From: Clostridia bacterium
GTDB lineage: Bacteria; Bacillota; Clostridia; Christensenellales; Aristaeellaceae
Assembly: GCA_024404395.1 (NCBI GenBank)
Contig: JAKSPZ010000049.1
Location: 1-6,771 of the forward strand
DNA: 6,771 nucleotides
Direction of reading: 5' to 3'
This document shows, one piece after another, positions 1-5,668 of the stretch (the stretch's first letter is position 1; the number at the start of each line of letters is the position of its first letter). The translations under genes were made by a program, and so were the position numbers. Under the pieces are notes generated by a model. That model was not told the origin of the DNA and searched no databases. It saw only the letters and a program-made list of their open reading frames with translations.

Positions 1-840
1 CGAAAGCATCGAAGGATCATTCAGCTGCTTTCGATGATAGGCATCGTCATCCTTGTCGTCAACTTCTTTGTCCCAATCGTCTTCTCAATCGGTGAAAACA
101 ATCTTTATTCGAGAGAAAAACTGTTCTGGTTGTACCTCGTTCTCGATATGGGCATTTTTGCGGACAGCTTTGTACTGTACATTCATTCACGCAGAAGATC
201 GGGCATGTTGAAGTTTTTCCCGGTGTGGGCGTTTGCCATTCCTGTTCTGATCGGCGTAACGACGCAGATGGTCATGTACGGCGTTTCGACCATCTGGCCG
301 TTCATTGCTGTGTCCATCAGCTGTGTGTTCATGTGCCTGCAGAACGAGGTCATGTATCGTGACAAGCTGACAGGGCTGTATAACCGCTTCTATCTGAACA
401 TCCTTGAAGGCGAGCTGAAGGAACGTTCTTCCAATGCATTTTCCGCGGTCATGATCGATGTGAACCGCTTTAAGGAGATCAACGATACATACGGACATCT
501 GACCGGTGACGACGCGTTGATCGATGTTGCTAACATCCTTCGACGGGTGGTCAGTGACCTGGGCGAGGTCACCCGATATGCGGGTGACGAGTTCATCGTC
601 ATCGTCAACTCGCAGGATGCCGCGGTGATGGACGATCTTCTCGATCGCATCAACAAGGCGATGGAGACGTTCAATGCCACCAAGGGCAAGCCATATCGGC
701 TGTCTGTGTCCATGGGTTACGAGAAAATGGACTTCAACAAGCACACGATGGGCGAGGTGCTTGATGCTACGGACGTGCGCATGTACGAGAACAAGCGCGA
801 GTTTTACAGGACGCATCCCGGTCTGAACAGAAGAAGATAA
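1..840 (+). CDS. Membrane-anchored GGDEF-domain protein (probable diguanylate cyclase), 5' end outside the window
   Basis: The reading frame is open from base 1, so the gene very likely starts upstream; the first ATG in view (34) is not convincing as the true start because hydrophobic sequence spans it. The visible 279 residues hold about four hydrophobic segments in the first 115 residues, then a cytoplasmic GGDEF domain, which makes cyclic di-GMP from two GTP. Seen motifs are DKLTGLYNR at the domain start, MIDVNRFKEINDTYGH with the first metal-binding Asp and the FK and ND residues, and the signature RYAGDEF, an AGDEF variant found in active enzymes. The third residue of the usual DxD stretch is Asn. 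The RxxD product-inhibition site expected five residues before the signature is absent. The domain ends in a MYENK stretch typical of clostridial members. The membrane part is probably the sensor, but its signal cannot be read. The next gene starts 40 nt downstream with no terminator between. Confidence 0.9.
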   Translation, partial: RKHRRIIQLLSMIGIVILVVNFFVPIVFSIGENNLYSREKLFWLYLVLDMGIFADSFVLYIHSRRRSGMLKFFPVWAFAIPVLIGVTTQMVMYGVSTIWPFIAVSISCVFMCLQNEVMYRDKLTGLYNRFYLNILEGELKERSSNAFSAVMIDVNRFKEINDTYGHLTGDDALIDVANILRRVVSDLGEVTRYAGDEFIVIVNSQDAAVMDDLLDRINKAMETFNATKGKPYRLSVSMGYEKMDFNKHTMGEVLDATDVRMYENKREFYRTHPGLNRRR

Positions 841-880
841 CAGCGGGTTCCAGTCTGTGTGTTGGTGAAAGGAAGATTTT

Positions 881-1390
881 ATGATCAAGCTGAATATTGT
901 TCTGGCGGATATTACCACCCTTGCCGTGGATGCCATTGTCAATGCCGCAAATGAGACGCTGCTGGGCGGCGGTGGGGTAGACGGTGCGATCCATCGCGCT
1001 GCAGGCCCCGAACTGAAAGAAGAATGCAGAACGCTCAACGGCTGCGAAACCGGCGACGCGAAACTGACCCGTGGCTACAACCTGCCTGCAAAATATGTGA
1101 TCCATACAGTGGGTCCCGTCTGGTACGGCGGTGATCTTGAAGAGGATGAAAAGCTGGCAAGCTGTTATCGCCGCAGTCTGGAGATCGCGGTGGAAAATGG
1201 TTTCAAGACCATCGCTTTTCCCTCTATCTCCACGGGCGTGTACAGATTCCCCGTCGGGCTGGCTGCGGAAGTCGCTGTCGAAACGATCCGCGCATTTGAG
1301 AAGGCGCATCCCGAGGTCGACATGGAACTCACCTTTGCCATGTTTGATAAGGGTACGATGATAAATTATCAGAAGGCAGCAGGCATCTGA
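881..1390 (+). CDS. Macro-domain protein, probable O-acetyl-ADP-ribose deacetylase / ADP-ribosyl hydrolase (MacroD/YmdB type)
   Basis: The 169-residue protein is a single macro domain, the normal size for stand-alone bacterial members. Visible family marks are ADIT at residues 9-12 (usually GDIT), VNAAN at 20-24, the glycine-rich loop 29-32 followed by [11 protein letters not shown] with the catalytic-type Asp34, GDAKLT at 58-63, YVIHTVGP at 72-79, and the phosphate loop [10 protein letters not shown] at 115-124. These match the MacroD/YmdB class, which removes the acetyl group from O-acetyl-ADP-ribose and cleaves mono-ADP-ribose from acidic residues. The start is supported by AAAGGAAG at 869-876, about 5 nt before the ATG. 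It sits 26 nt before cysE, so it is probably co-transcribed with cysteine synthesis genes. The Gly-to-Ala change at residue 9 is small, and all other key positions are intact. Exact substrate is unknown. Confidence 0.92.
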   Translation: MIKLNIVLADITTLAVDAIVNAANETLLGGGGVDGAIHRAAGPELKEECRTLNGCETGDAKLTRGYNLPAKYVIHTVGPVWYGGDLEEDEKLASCYRRSLEIAVENGFKTIAFPSISTGVYRFPVGLAAEVAVETIRAFEKAHPEVDMELTFAMFDKGTMINYQKAAGI

Positions 1391-1416
1391 CTGCTGTCGA
1401 ATAAAGGAAACAGATT

Positions 1417-2304
1417 ATGAATACCAAAGAGAGAATTGTGGCAGCTGCAGAAAAACTGCAGCTGAATTATCGGGAACAGGGCATCTATGAGAATGAGATC
1501 GGACGCAGACCGCCCCAGCGCAGCGAGATCATCAAACTGCTGGACGAGATTCGCGAGCTCTTTTTTCCCGGCTATTTCGGCAATGAAAACACGGCGTATG
1601 TGTCGCTGAACAGTTTCGCGGGCACCAAGCTGGCGGTCATCTGCGAACGCCTCACGCGGCAGATCTCCATCGCGCTGCATTACGCATCGAAGGATGACGA
1701 TTTTGCGACCCGCGAGCAGCAGGCTTCCGAGATCACGGCGCGCTTTATCGACGCGATTCCCTGCATCCAGAACCTCGTCTTCAAGGACGTAGAAGCAGAA
1801 CTGGAAGGCGATCCCGCAGCAGCCAGCAAGGAGGAGATCATCCTCTCTTATCCCGGTGTCTATGCGATCTTTGTCTACAGAGTCGCGCATGTCCTCTACC
1901 GTGAAAAGGTGCCGCTCATTCCGCGCATCATGACCGAGCACGCGCACAGCCGCACGGGTATCGATATCAACCCCGGTGCCACTATCGGCGAGTCTTTCTT
2001 CATCGACCATGGTACCGGCATCGTTATCGGTGAGACGACCATCATCGGCGACCACGTGAAGCTCTATCAGGGCGTAACTCTGGGCGCACTGTCTACGCGC
2101 AAGGGACAGGCACTGTCGGGCATCAAGCGTCATCCCACCATTGAGGACAATGTTGTCATCTATTCCAACACTTCCATTCTGGGCGGCGAGACGGTCGTCG
2201 GCAGGAATTCCGTCGTTGCAGGTAACACCTTTGTCACGGAGTCCATTCCCGAGAACACCAAGGTCACTGCTTACATGCCCAAACTTCAGTTGAAACAGAA
2301 ATAA
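1417..2304 (+). CDS. cysE: Serine O-acetyltransferase (CysE), long-type
   Basis: CysE transfers acetyl from acetyl-CoA to L-serine to give O-acetylserine, the first step of cysteine synthesis in the cytoplasm. The 295-residue protein has a helical N-terminal domain (about residues 1-170) and a C-terminal left-handed beta helix of hexapeptide repeats (about 180-280). Catalytic residues by analogy with enterobacterial CysE are Asp183 in GIDINPGA and His198 in IDHGTGIVIGE. The acetyl-CoA loop region lies around GALSTRKG and KRHPTIEDNVVIY. It is longer at the N terminus than the roughly 215-residue bacillar enzyme and resembles the long type of anaerobes. The tail ends QLKQK and lacks the terminal isoleucine that in enterobacteria inserts into the CysK active site. 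AAAGGAAA at 1403-1410 supports the start. cysK follows after 11 nt, fitting the pathway. Confidence 0.95.
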   Translation: MNTKERIVAAAEKLQLNYREQGIYENEIGRRPPQRSEIIKLLDEIRELFFPGYFGNENTAYVSLNSFAGTKLAVICERLTRQISIALHYASKDDDFATREQQASEITARFIDAIPCIQNLVFKDVEAELEGDPAAASKEEIILSYPGVYAIFVYRVAHVLYREKVPLIPRIMTEHAHSRTGIDINPGATIGESFFIDHGTGIVIGETTIIGDHVKLYQGVTLGALSTRKGQALSGIKRHPTIEDNVVIYSNTSILGGETVVGRNSVVAGNTFVTESIPENTKVTAYMPKLQLKQK

Positions 2305-2315
2305 GAGGTTGCAGT

Positions 2316-3248
2316 ATGGCTGACATCAAAAACAGCATTATTGATATTATCGGCAATACGCCTTTGATGAAGGCGGACCGTTATGCCTCCCATGCGGGCG
2401 TGACGGACGCGACGATCCTGGTCAAACTTGAAGGCTTGAATCCTGCGGGCTCCGCAAAGGACAGAGTCGCGCTTTCCATGATCGAAGACGCGGAAGCAAA
2501 GGGATTGTTGAAGCCCGGCGCGACCATCATTGAGCCCACCTCGGGCAATACGGGCATCGGCATCGCTGCGGTAGCGGCGATCAAGGGCTATCGTGCGATC
2601 CTGACCCTGCCCGAGACGATGAGCGCAGAGCGTCGTACGCTGCTTCGTGCCTATGGTGCGGAGCTGGTGTTGACGGATGGCGCTGCGGGAATGAAGGGCG
2701 CGGTGGAGAAGGCTGAAGAGCTGAATCGCGAGATCGAAGGCTCTGTCATCCTCGGTCAATTTGACAATCCTGCCAACGCCGAAGCCCATGTGAAGACCAC
2801 CGGTCCCGAGATCTGGAAACAGACGGACGGCAAGGTGGATATCCTTGTTGCTACCGTGGGCACGGGCGGTACGTTGACCGGCACGGGCAAGTATCTGAAG
2901 TCCATGAATCCCGAACTGAAGATTGTCGCGGTGGAGCCTGCCACCAGTCCGCTGCTGTCCAAGGGTTACGCGGGTGCCCATAAGATCCAGGGCATCGGCG
3001 CCAACTTTGTTCCGTCCATCCTTGATACCACCCTGTATGACGAGGTGGTCGCCGTGGAAAATGAGGACGCATTCGCGGAAGGCAAGGCATTTGCATTGGC
3101 GGAAGGCATTATCGTCGGCATCTCTTCCGGCGCGGCATTGAAAGCCGCTGCCGTTGTGGCGAGCCGTCCCGAAAATGCGGGCAAGACCGTCGTGGTCGTG
3201 CTGCCCGATTCGGGTGACCGTTATCTTTCCACGCCGATGTTCGAGTGA
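2316..3248 (+). CDS. cysK: Cysteine synthase A (O-acetylserine sulfhydrylase, PLP enzyme)
   Basis: The enzyme makes cysteine and acetate from O-acetylserine and sulfide, using pyridoxal phosphate. The 310-residue length is normal for CysK. The PLP-binding lysine is Lys48 in NPAGSAKDR (residues 42-50). The substrate loop TSGNTGIG is at 75-82. A phosphate-binding GTGGTLTG loop, an IQGIGANFVP motif, GISSGAA and the family's usual ending GDRYLSTPMF are all present. QFDNPANAEAH is the expected conserved stretch before the phosphate loop. Cystathionine beta-synthase and CysM are relatives, but there is no heme or CBS domain and the QGIGANFVP segment favours CysK. The ribosome binding site AAGAGG overlaps the cysE stop codon, which suggests translational coupling. 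The next start lies directly after the TGA stop, so expression of both is linked. Confidence 0.96.
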   Translation: MADIKNSIIDIIGNTPLMKADRYASHAGVTDATILVKLEGLNPAGSAKDRVALSMIEDAEAKGLLKPGATIIEPTSGNTGIGIAAVAAIKGYRAILTLPETMSAERRTLLRAYGAELVLTDGAAGMKGAVEKAEELNREIEGSVILGQFDNPANAEAHVKTTGPEIWKQTDGKVDILVATVGTGGTLTGTGKYLKSMNPELKIVAVEPATSPLLSKGYAGAHKIQGIGANFVPSILDTTLYDEVVAVENEDAFAEGKAFALAEGIIVGISSGAALKAAAVVASRPENAGKTVVVVLPDSGDRYLSTPMFE

Positions 3249-3250
3249 TC

Positions 3251-4003
3251 ATGTCGCAAGAATACATCAATATTACGCCCGATAATCTCGAAACGGAGCA
3301 TCTGTGCTGCATCATTCGCAGCAAGAAGCAGCCCGAGGGCATCGTGGCGAAGAAACAGTGGCTGGCGGACCGCCTTTCTGAAGGGCATATATTTCGCAAA
3401 CTGAATGAGAAGGCGACGGTCTTCATCGAGTATGCGCCGCTGGAGACTGCGTGGGTGCCCGTTGAAGGCGAGAATTACCTGTATATCTATTGCCTTTGGG
3501 TGCTCGGCGATCAAAAAGGCAAGGGCTGCGGCAGCGAGCTCATGCGCTATTGCATCGAGGATGCGAAGGCAAGAGGTAAGTCGGGTATCTGCATGCTGGG
3601 TGCCGAAAAGCAGAAAAGCTGGCTCTCCGATCAGGCGTTCGCCGAAAAGTGGGGATTTGTCAAGGTCGACAGCACGGATTACGGCTACGATCTGCTGGCG
3701 CTCTCCTTTGACGGGACGCTGCCGCGTTTTACCGATACCGCAAAGCTCGGAAAGATCGATAGTGATCGGCTGACCGTTTATCACAGCCCCCAATGTCCGT
3801 TTATTCTGCAGACATTGGGGAAGATAGGGGAGTACTGTGCCGCGGAGGGTATCCCGTTGGATCTGATCGCGGTGGACAGCCTCGAAAAGGCCAAGTCGCT
3901 GCCATGTGTATTCAACAACTACGCAGTGTTCTACGGCGGTGATTTCAGAACTGTGAATCTGTTGGACGTGACCGCTGTGAAACGGATCCTCAGACGGAAG
4001 TGA
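3251..4003 (+). CDS. GNAT-family N-acetyltransferase with C-terminal YoaP-like domain
   Basis: The 250-residue protein has an N-terminal GNAT fold (about residues 1-150) and a C-terminal YoaP-type domain (about 174-250). The acetyl-CoA loop reads KGKGCG at 89-94, close to the R/Q-x-x-G-x-G motif with Lys in first place. The N terminus YINITPDNLETEHLCC, with the Cys19-Cys20 pair, and the C-terminal VYHSPQCPF with Cys182 match proteins annotated as YoaP-like GNAT acetyltransferases in Clostridia and Bacillus. Their substrate is not known to me. The C-terminal part resembles a thioredoxin-like fold with a single Cys before Pro, which is inference. The ATG at 3251 was chosen; a GTG at 3245 overlapping the cysK stop is the alternative. 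No strong ribosome binding site is seen, so coupling to cysK translation is likely. The small gene at 4011 follows after 7 nt. Confidence 0.85.
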   Translation: MSQEYINITPDNLETEHLCCIIRSKKQPEGIVAKKQWLADRLSEGHIFRKLNEKATVFIEYAPLETAWVPVEGENYLYIYCLWVLGDQKGKGCGSELMRYCIEDAKARGKSGICMLGAEKQKSWLSDQAFAEKWGFVKVDSTDYGYDLLALSFDGTLPRFTDTAKLGKIDSDRLTVYHSPQCPFILQTLGKIGEYCAAEGIPLDLIAVDSLEKAKSLPCVFNNYAVFYGGDFRTVNLLDVTAVKRILRRK

Positions 4004-4010
4004 TCGCAGT

Positions 4011-4226
4011 ATGAGCAAGTATGATGCGCTGTGGCGATATGTCGCCGAATGTAAGAACGAATCGCTGATGATGAGCTTCGGGCAGATAGAAGAAGTCGGC
4101 GGCGTTCCCATCGATCACTCGTTTCTGAAGTACAAGAAGGAGCTGTCCGAACTGGGCTGGCAGGTGGAAAAGATTGGCATGAAGGCTCAGAATGTGCTGT
4201 TCCGAAGGATAGAATCGAAATCATAA
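4011..4226 (+). CDS. Small conserved protein of unknown function (71 aa)
   Basis: This is a short, charged, soluble protein without a signal peptide or membrane segment. Its sequence runs SKYDALWRYV, then an MSFGQIEEVGGVPIDHSFLKY stretch, then GWQVEKIGMKAQNVLFRRI. This layout resembles a family of small domains of unknown function (the DUF7662-like group, from memory) in which a YDxLxxYL start is followed by a FxEIEEIxGxPLP segment and a KAQxVxF end. The real-gene call rests on that resemblance, on the fit in the operon (7 nt after the acetyltransferase), on ACGGAAG at 3994-4000 as a ribosome binding site about 10 nt before the ATG, and on the terminator just behind the stop. Its role is unknown; placement suggests a link with the YoaP-like acetyltransferase. 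The domain may bind nucleic acid, but that is only a guess from size and charge. Confidence 0.75.
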   Translation: MSKYDALWRYVAECKNESLMMSFGQIEEVGGVPIDHSFLKYKKELSELGWQVEKIGMKAQNVLFRRIESKS

Positions 4227-4233
4227 AAGCATG

Positions 4234-4273
4234 ACCGGGGGTTCCGCGAAAGACGGAAATACCCCCGGTTTTG
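4234..4273 (+). terminator. Intrinsic (Rho-independent) terminator ending the macro-cysE-cysK operon
   Basis: A perfect 9-bp GC-rich stem is formed by ACCGGGGGT (4234-4242) and ACCCCCGGT (4261-4269). Inside it a second small helix can form between TCCG (4243-4246) and CGGA (4254-4257). A T-run TTTT follows at 4269-4272, then GTTATT. It lies 8 nt behind the stop codon of the 71-aa gene and separates the left operon from the hdr operon. Confidence 0.92.
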
Positions 4274-4512
4274 TTATTGGTATGTTGATTAACACATGCA
4301 TAACAGAAAATGGAAAAATGCGAAAAATGGGGATGACGCTTATCGCGATAGTTAACAATAAAGCGCGATAACGGCATTTTGAATGTCGCTGTTTAACATG
4401 ACTGCAAAGATGTACGTGTTATTGTATTGGGAATGCACCTTTGTGAAGTTTGTGTATCCTTCAATGGGTGAGAATTAATCGATAAATAAATATCAATATA
4501 ACATTTTAGGGG
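4274..4512. other. AT-rich intergenic stretch without a gene
   Basis: No credible coding region is seen on either strand. The stretch is much more AT-rich than the genes around it. It carries three near-tandem GAAAATG/GAAAAATG units (4306-4329), the CGCGATA repeat pair (4340-4371) and one copy of GGGATGACG (4330-4338). It lies between a terminator and a promoter, so it is best read as the upstream control region of the hdr operon. Confidence 0.6.
4340..4371. promoter_or_regulatory. Operator-like repeat: two CGCGATA copies 20 bp apart, the left one in a palindrome
   Basis: CGCGATA occurs at 4344-4350 and 4364-4370, two helical turns apart on the same face. The left copy is part of the 10-bp perfect palindrome TATCGCGATA (4341-4350). 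TTATCGCG (4340-4347) and CGCGATAA (4364-4371) also form an 8-bp inverted repeat. It lies about 140 bp upstream of the proposed -35 element. Binding by a regulator is inference; no known site was recognised. Confidence 0.35.
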
Positions 4513-4541
4513 TACACATTTTATGAATTATTTGGTACAAT
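4513..4541 (+). promoter_or_regulatory. Sigma-A-like promoter with extended -10 for the hdr operon
   Basis: The -35 is TACACA (4513-4518, 4 of 6 to TTGACA), the spacer is 17 bp, and the -10 is TACAAT (4536-4541, 5 of 6 to TATAAT). A TGG directly before it gives the extended -10 form TGnTAnAAT. Transcription would start near 4547-4548, giving an untranslated leader of about 325 nt before hdrB. A weaker second -10, TAGAAT (4585-4590), would start transcripts just before the structured part, but its -35 is poor. Confidence 0.6.
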
Positions 4542-4672
4542 AGAGTAGGCTCATTGTAGCCATGTGAATTTGTTAGTCAATCAATAGAATAACTATGCGG
4601 GAAAGGAGCAGAGAAAGCCGGAAACGGTGTTTCGGGTGATCGAAGATCACAAACATCGGGAGTCGATCCCGA

Positions 4673-4712
4673 GGGATGACGGAACGTTTCTTCTTTTCCC
4701 AATGGGATGACG
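4673..4712 (+). repeat. Direct repeat of GGGATGACG in the hdrB leader
   Basis: GGGATGACG occurs at 4673-4681 and 4704-4712, and the similarity runs on past the 9-mer (GAACGTTTC after the first, AACCGTTC after the second). A third exact copy lies upstream at 4330-4338. All three are in non-coding sequence on the same strand. The purpose is unknown. Confidence 0.6.
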
Positions 4713-4856
4713 AACCGTTCACATCAGCCCGGTCCGAGGCTTCGGGGCTAACCGCCGCGGACAGGTGCTACACTTTAATAGGTTTGGCCCGTTAGAACGT
4801 CCGACCGTTCGGGCAGTCTGCCTTCAATGACTTGTCGGAACGGCAATACTTCAATC

Positions 4857-4863
4857 GGAGAGG
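4857..4863 (+). promoter_or_regulatory. Ribosome binding site that fixes the hdrB start
   Basis: GGAGAGG lies 8 nt before the ATG at 4872. It supports that start over the in-frame ATG at 4827, which has no such site. Its first bases are part of TCGGA (4855-4859), the segment that could pair with the leader loop at 4800-4804. Confidence 0.8.
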
Positions 4864-4871
4864 ATGTTTCC

Positions 4872-5657
4872 ATGAAATTCAGTTACTATCCCGGCTGTAC
4901 GCTGAAGACCAAGGCTAAGGAACTTGACGCCGCAGGGCGCAAGGCAGCCGCGGCTCTGGGCGTGGAGCTGGAGGAAATCGAAAACTGGCAGTGCTGCGGC
5001 GCGGTCTATCCTCAGGCAACTGACGAGATCGCTACCCGCCTCTCTTCCGTCCGCGCACTGAGCGCCGCAGAAGAAAAGGGTCAGGAGCTGCTGACGCTGT
5101 GCTCCGCCTGCCACCATGTGATCAAGCGCGTCAATGAGGACATGCGCACCAACGCGGATATCCGTCTTCGCGCCAATAACTACCTTGCATTGGAAAAGCC
5201 CTACACCGGCGCGACCAATGTTATCCACTACCTTGAGATGCTGAGAGACCGCGTCGGCTTCGACAATGTCAAGGCTGCCGTGAAGAATCCTCTGAAGGGT
5301 CGCAAGATCGCTGCCTACTATGGCTGCCTTCTGCTCCGTCCCAGCAAGGTAATGGCAATGGACGATCCCGAGAATCCCTCGATCCTCGAGGACTTCATCA
5401 AGGCGATCGGCGCTACCCCCGTTATCTACAGCCAGCGCAATGAATGCTGCGGCGGTTATATCGCCCTGGATGACAAAGCAGCCGCACAGAAGCGTGTTGA
5501 TGCCATCATCTCCGGCGCAGTCGCTGCCGGCGCGGATACCATCGTAACCGCGTGCCCCCTTTGCATGTACAATCTCGATGCCAACGCCACCAAGCACGTT
5601 CTGCCGGTCCAGTACTTCACGAGCCTGCTTGCCGAAGCGCTGGGCATCGTTGAGTAA
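4872..5657 (+). CDS. hdrB: Heterodisulfide reductase-like subunit B (HdrB), two CCG domains
   Basis: HdrB is the catalytic subunit of HdrABC complexes; in methanogens its two non-cubane [4Fe-4S] clusters cleave the CoM-S-S-CoB disulfide. The 261-residue protein has two complete CCG motifs. The first uses Cys9 (YYPGC), Cys41-Cys42-Gly, and Cys77/Cys80 (CSAC). The second uses Cys152 (YYGC), Cys192-Cys193-Gly, and Cys228/Cys231 (CPLC). All ten cluster cysteines are kept, so both clusters are expected. The protein is soluble with no membrane segment. The start MKFSYYPGC fits the family and the ribosome binding site; a 15-residue in-frame extension from 4827 was refused. hdrC begins 11 nt after the stop. 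Bacteria generally lack CoM and CoB, so the acceptor is different and unknown here. Other CCG proteins (GlpC, LutA, SdhE) are less likely given the hdrC and hdrA neighbours. Confidence 0.94.
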   Translation: MKFSYYPGCTLKTKAKELDAAGRKAAAALGVELEEIENWQCCGAVYPQATDEIATRLSSVRALSAAEEKGQELLTLCSACHHVIKRVNEDMRTNADIRLRANNYLALEKPYTGATNVIHYLEMLRDRVGFDNVKAAVKNPLKGRKIAAYYGCLLLRPSKVMAMDDPENPSILEDFIKAIGATPVIYSQRNECCGGYIALDDKAAAQKRVDAIISGAVAAGADTIVTACPLCMYNLDANATKHVLPVQYFTSLLAEALGIVE

Positions 5658-5662
5658 GGAGG
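5656..5662 (+). promoter_or_regulatory. Ribosome binding site that decides the hdrC start
   Basis: AAGGAGG overlaps the hdrB stop codon. Two in-frame ATGs follow at 5663 (zero spacing) and 5669 (6-nt spacing). Only the second is at a workable distance, so it is taken as the start. Confidence 0.85.
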
Positions 5663-5668
5663 ATGCAC

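Larger units (their letters stand above)
4599..4871 (+). promoter_or_regulatory. Structured RNA leader of hdrB, unassigned; candidate riboregulator
   Basis: This non-coding stretch is dense in inverted repeats. A long stem joins 4599-4608 with 4691-4700 (two G-U pairs) and continues as GAAA 4613-4616 with TTTC 4687-4690 beyond a 4-nt bulge. It encloses hairpins GAAAC/GTTTC (4621-4633), GTGATC/GATCAC (4636-4650) and TCGGGA/TCCCGA (4656-4672). Downstream lie AGCC/GGCT plus CCGA/TCGG (4726-4749, 4-nt bulge CGGT) and GCCCG/CGGGC plus AACG/CGTT (4787-4814, 4-nt bulge TTAG). The loop of the last hairpin, TCCGAC (4800-4805), can pair with GTCGGA (4834-4839), or by five bases with TCGGA (4855-4859), which overlaps the hdrB Shine-Dalgarno site. 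It did not match the conserved cores I know for cobalamin, FMN, TPP, SAM, lysine, glycine, ZTP, c-di-GMP or T-box leaders. A separate small RNA is also possible. Confidence 0.5.

Noticed and set aside
187..1038. Long minus-strand open frame opposite the GGDEF and macro genes
   Set aside because: It is a shadow of two well-supported plus-strand genes and shows no recognisable domain.
2286..2981. Minus-strand open frame of 231 codons opposite cysK
   Set aside because: Composition is that of an antisense shadow, rich in Arg, Gly and His, with no family motif; cysK on the other strand is unmistakable.
4306..4329. Three GAAAATG/GAAAAATG units as a tandem repeat or a mini-ORF (ATG at 4310, 8 codons)
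   Set aside because: The units are short, imperfect and A-rich, so they may be chance; the mini-ORF has no ribosome binding site.
3931..4377. Minus-strand open frame reaching into the intergenic region
   Set aside because: It runs through the terminator hairpin and opposite two plus-strand genes, and its protein shows no family motif.
4787..4830. Hairpin 4787-4814 as an intrinsic terminator
   Set aside because: No T-run follows the stem, so it is more likely part of a translation-level structure.
4827..4871. In-frame upstream ATG giving hdrB 15 more residues
   Set aside because: There is no ribosome binding site before 4827, while GGAGAGG stands at the right distance before 4872, and the family begins near the MKFSYYPGC stretch.
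4599..4871. T-box, FMN or ZTP riboswitch reading of the hdrB leader
   Set aside because: The conserved cores are missing: no TGGNACCGCG-type T-box bulge, no FMN GGGGCAGGGTGAAA core, and only a partial likeness (CCGTTCGGGCA) to the ZTP 3' element without its 5' half.
5663..5668. Earlier ATG for hdrC at 5663
   Set aside because: It touches the AAGGAGG site with no spacing; the ATG at 5669 has 6 nt.
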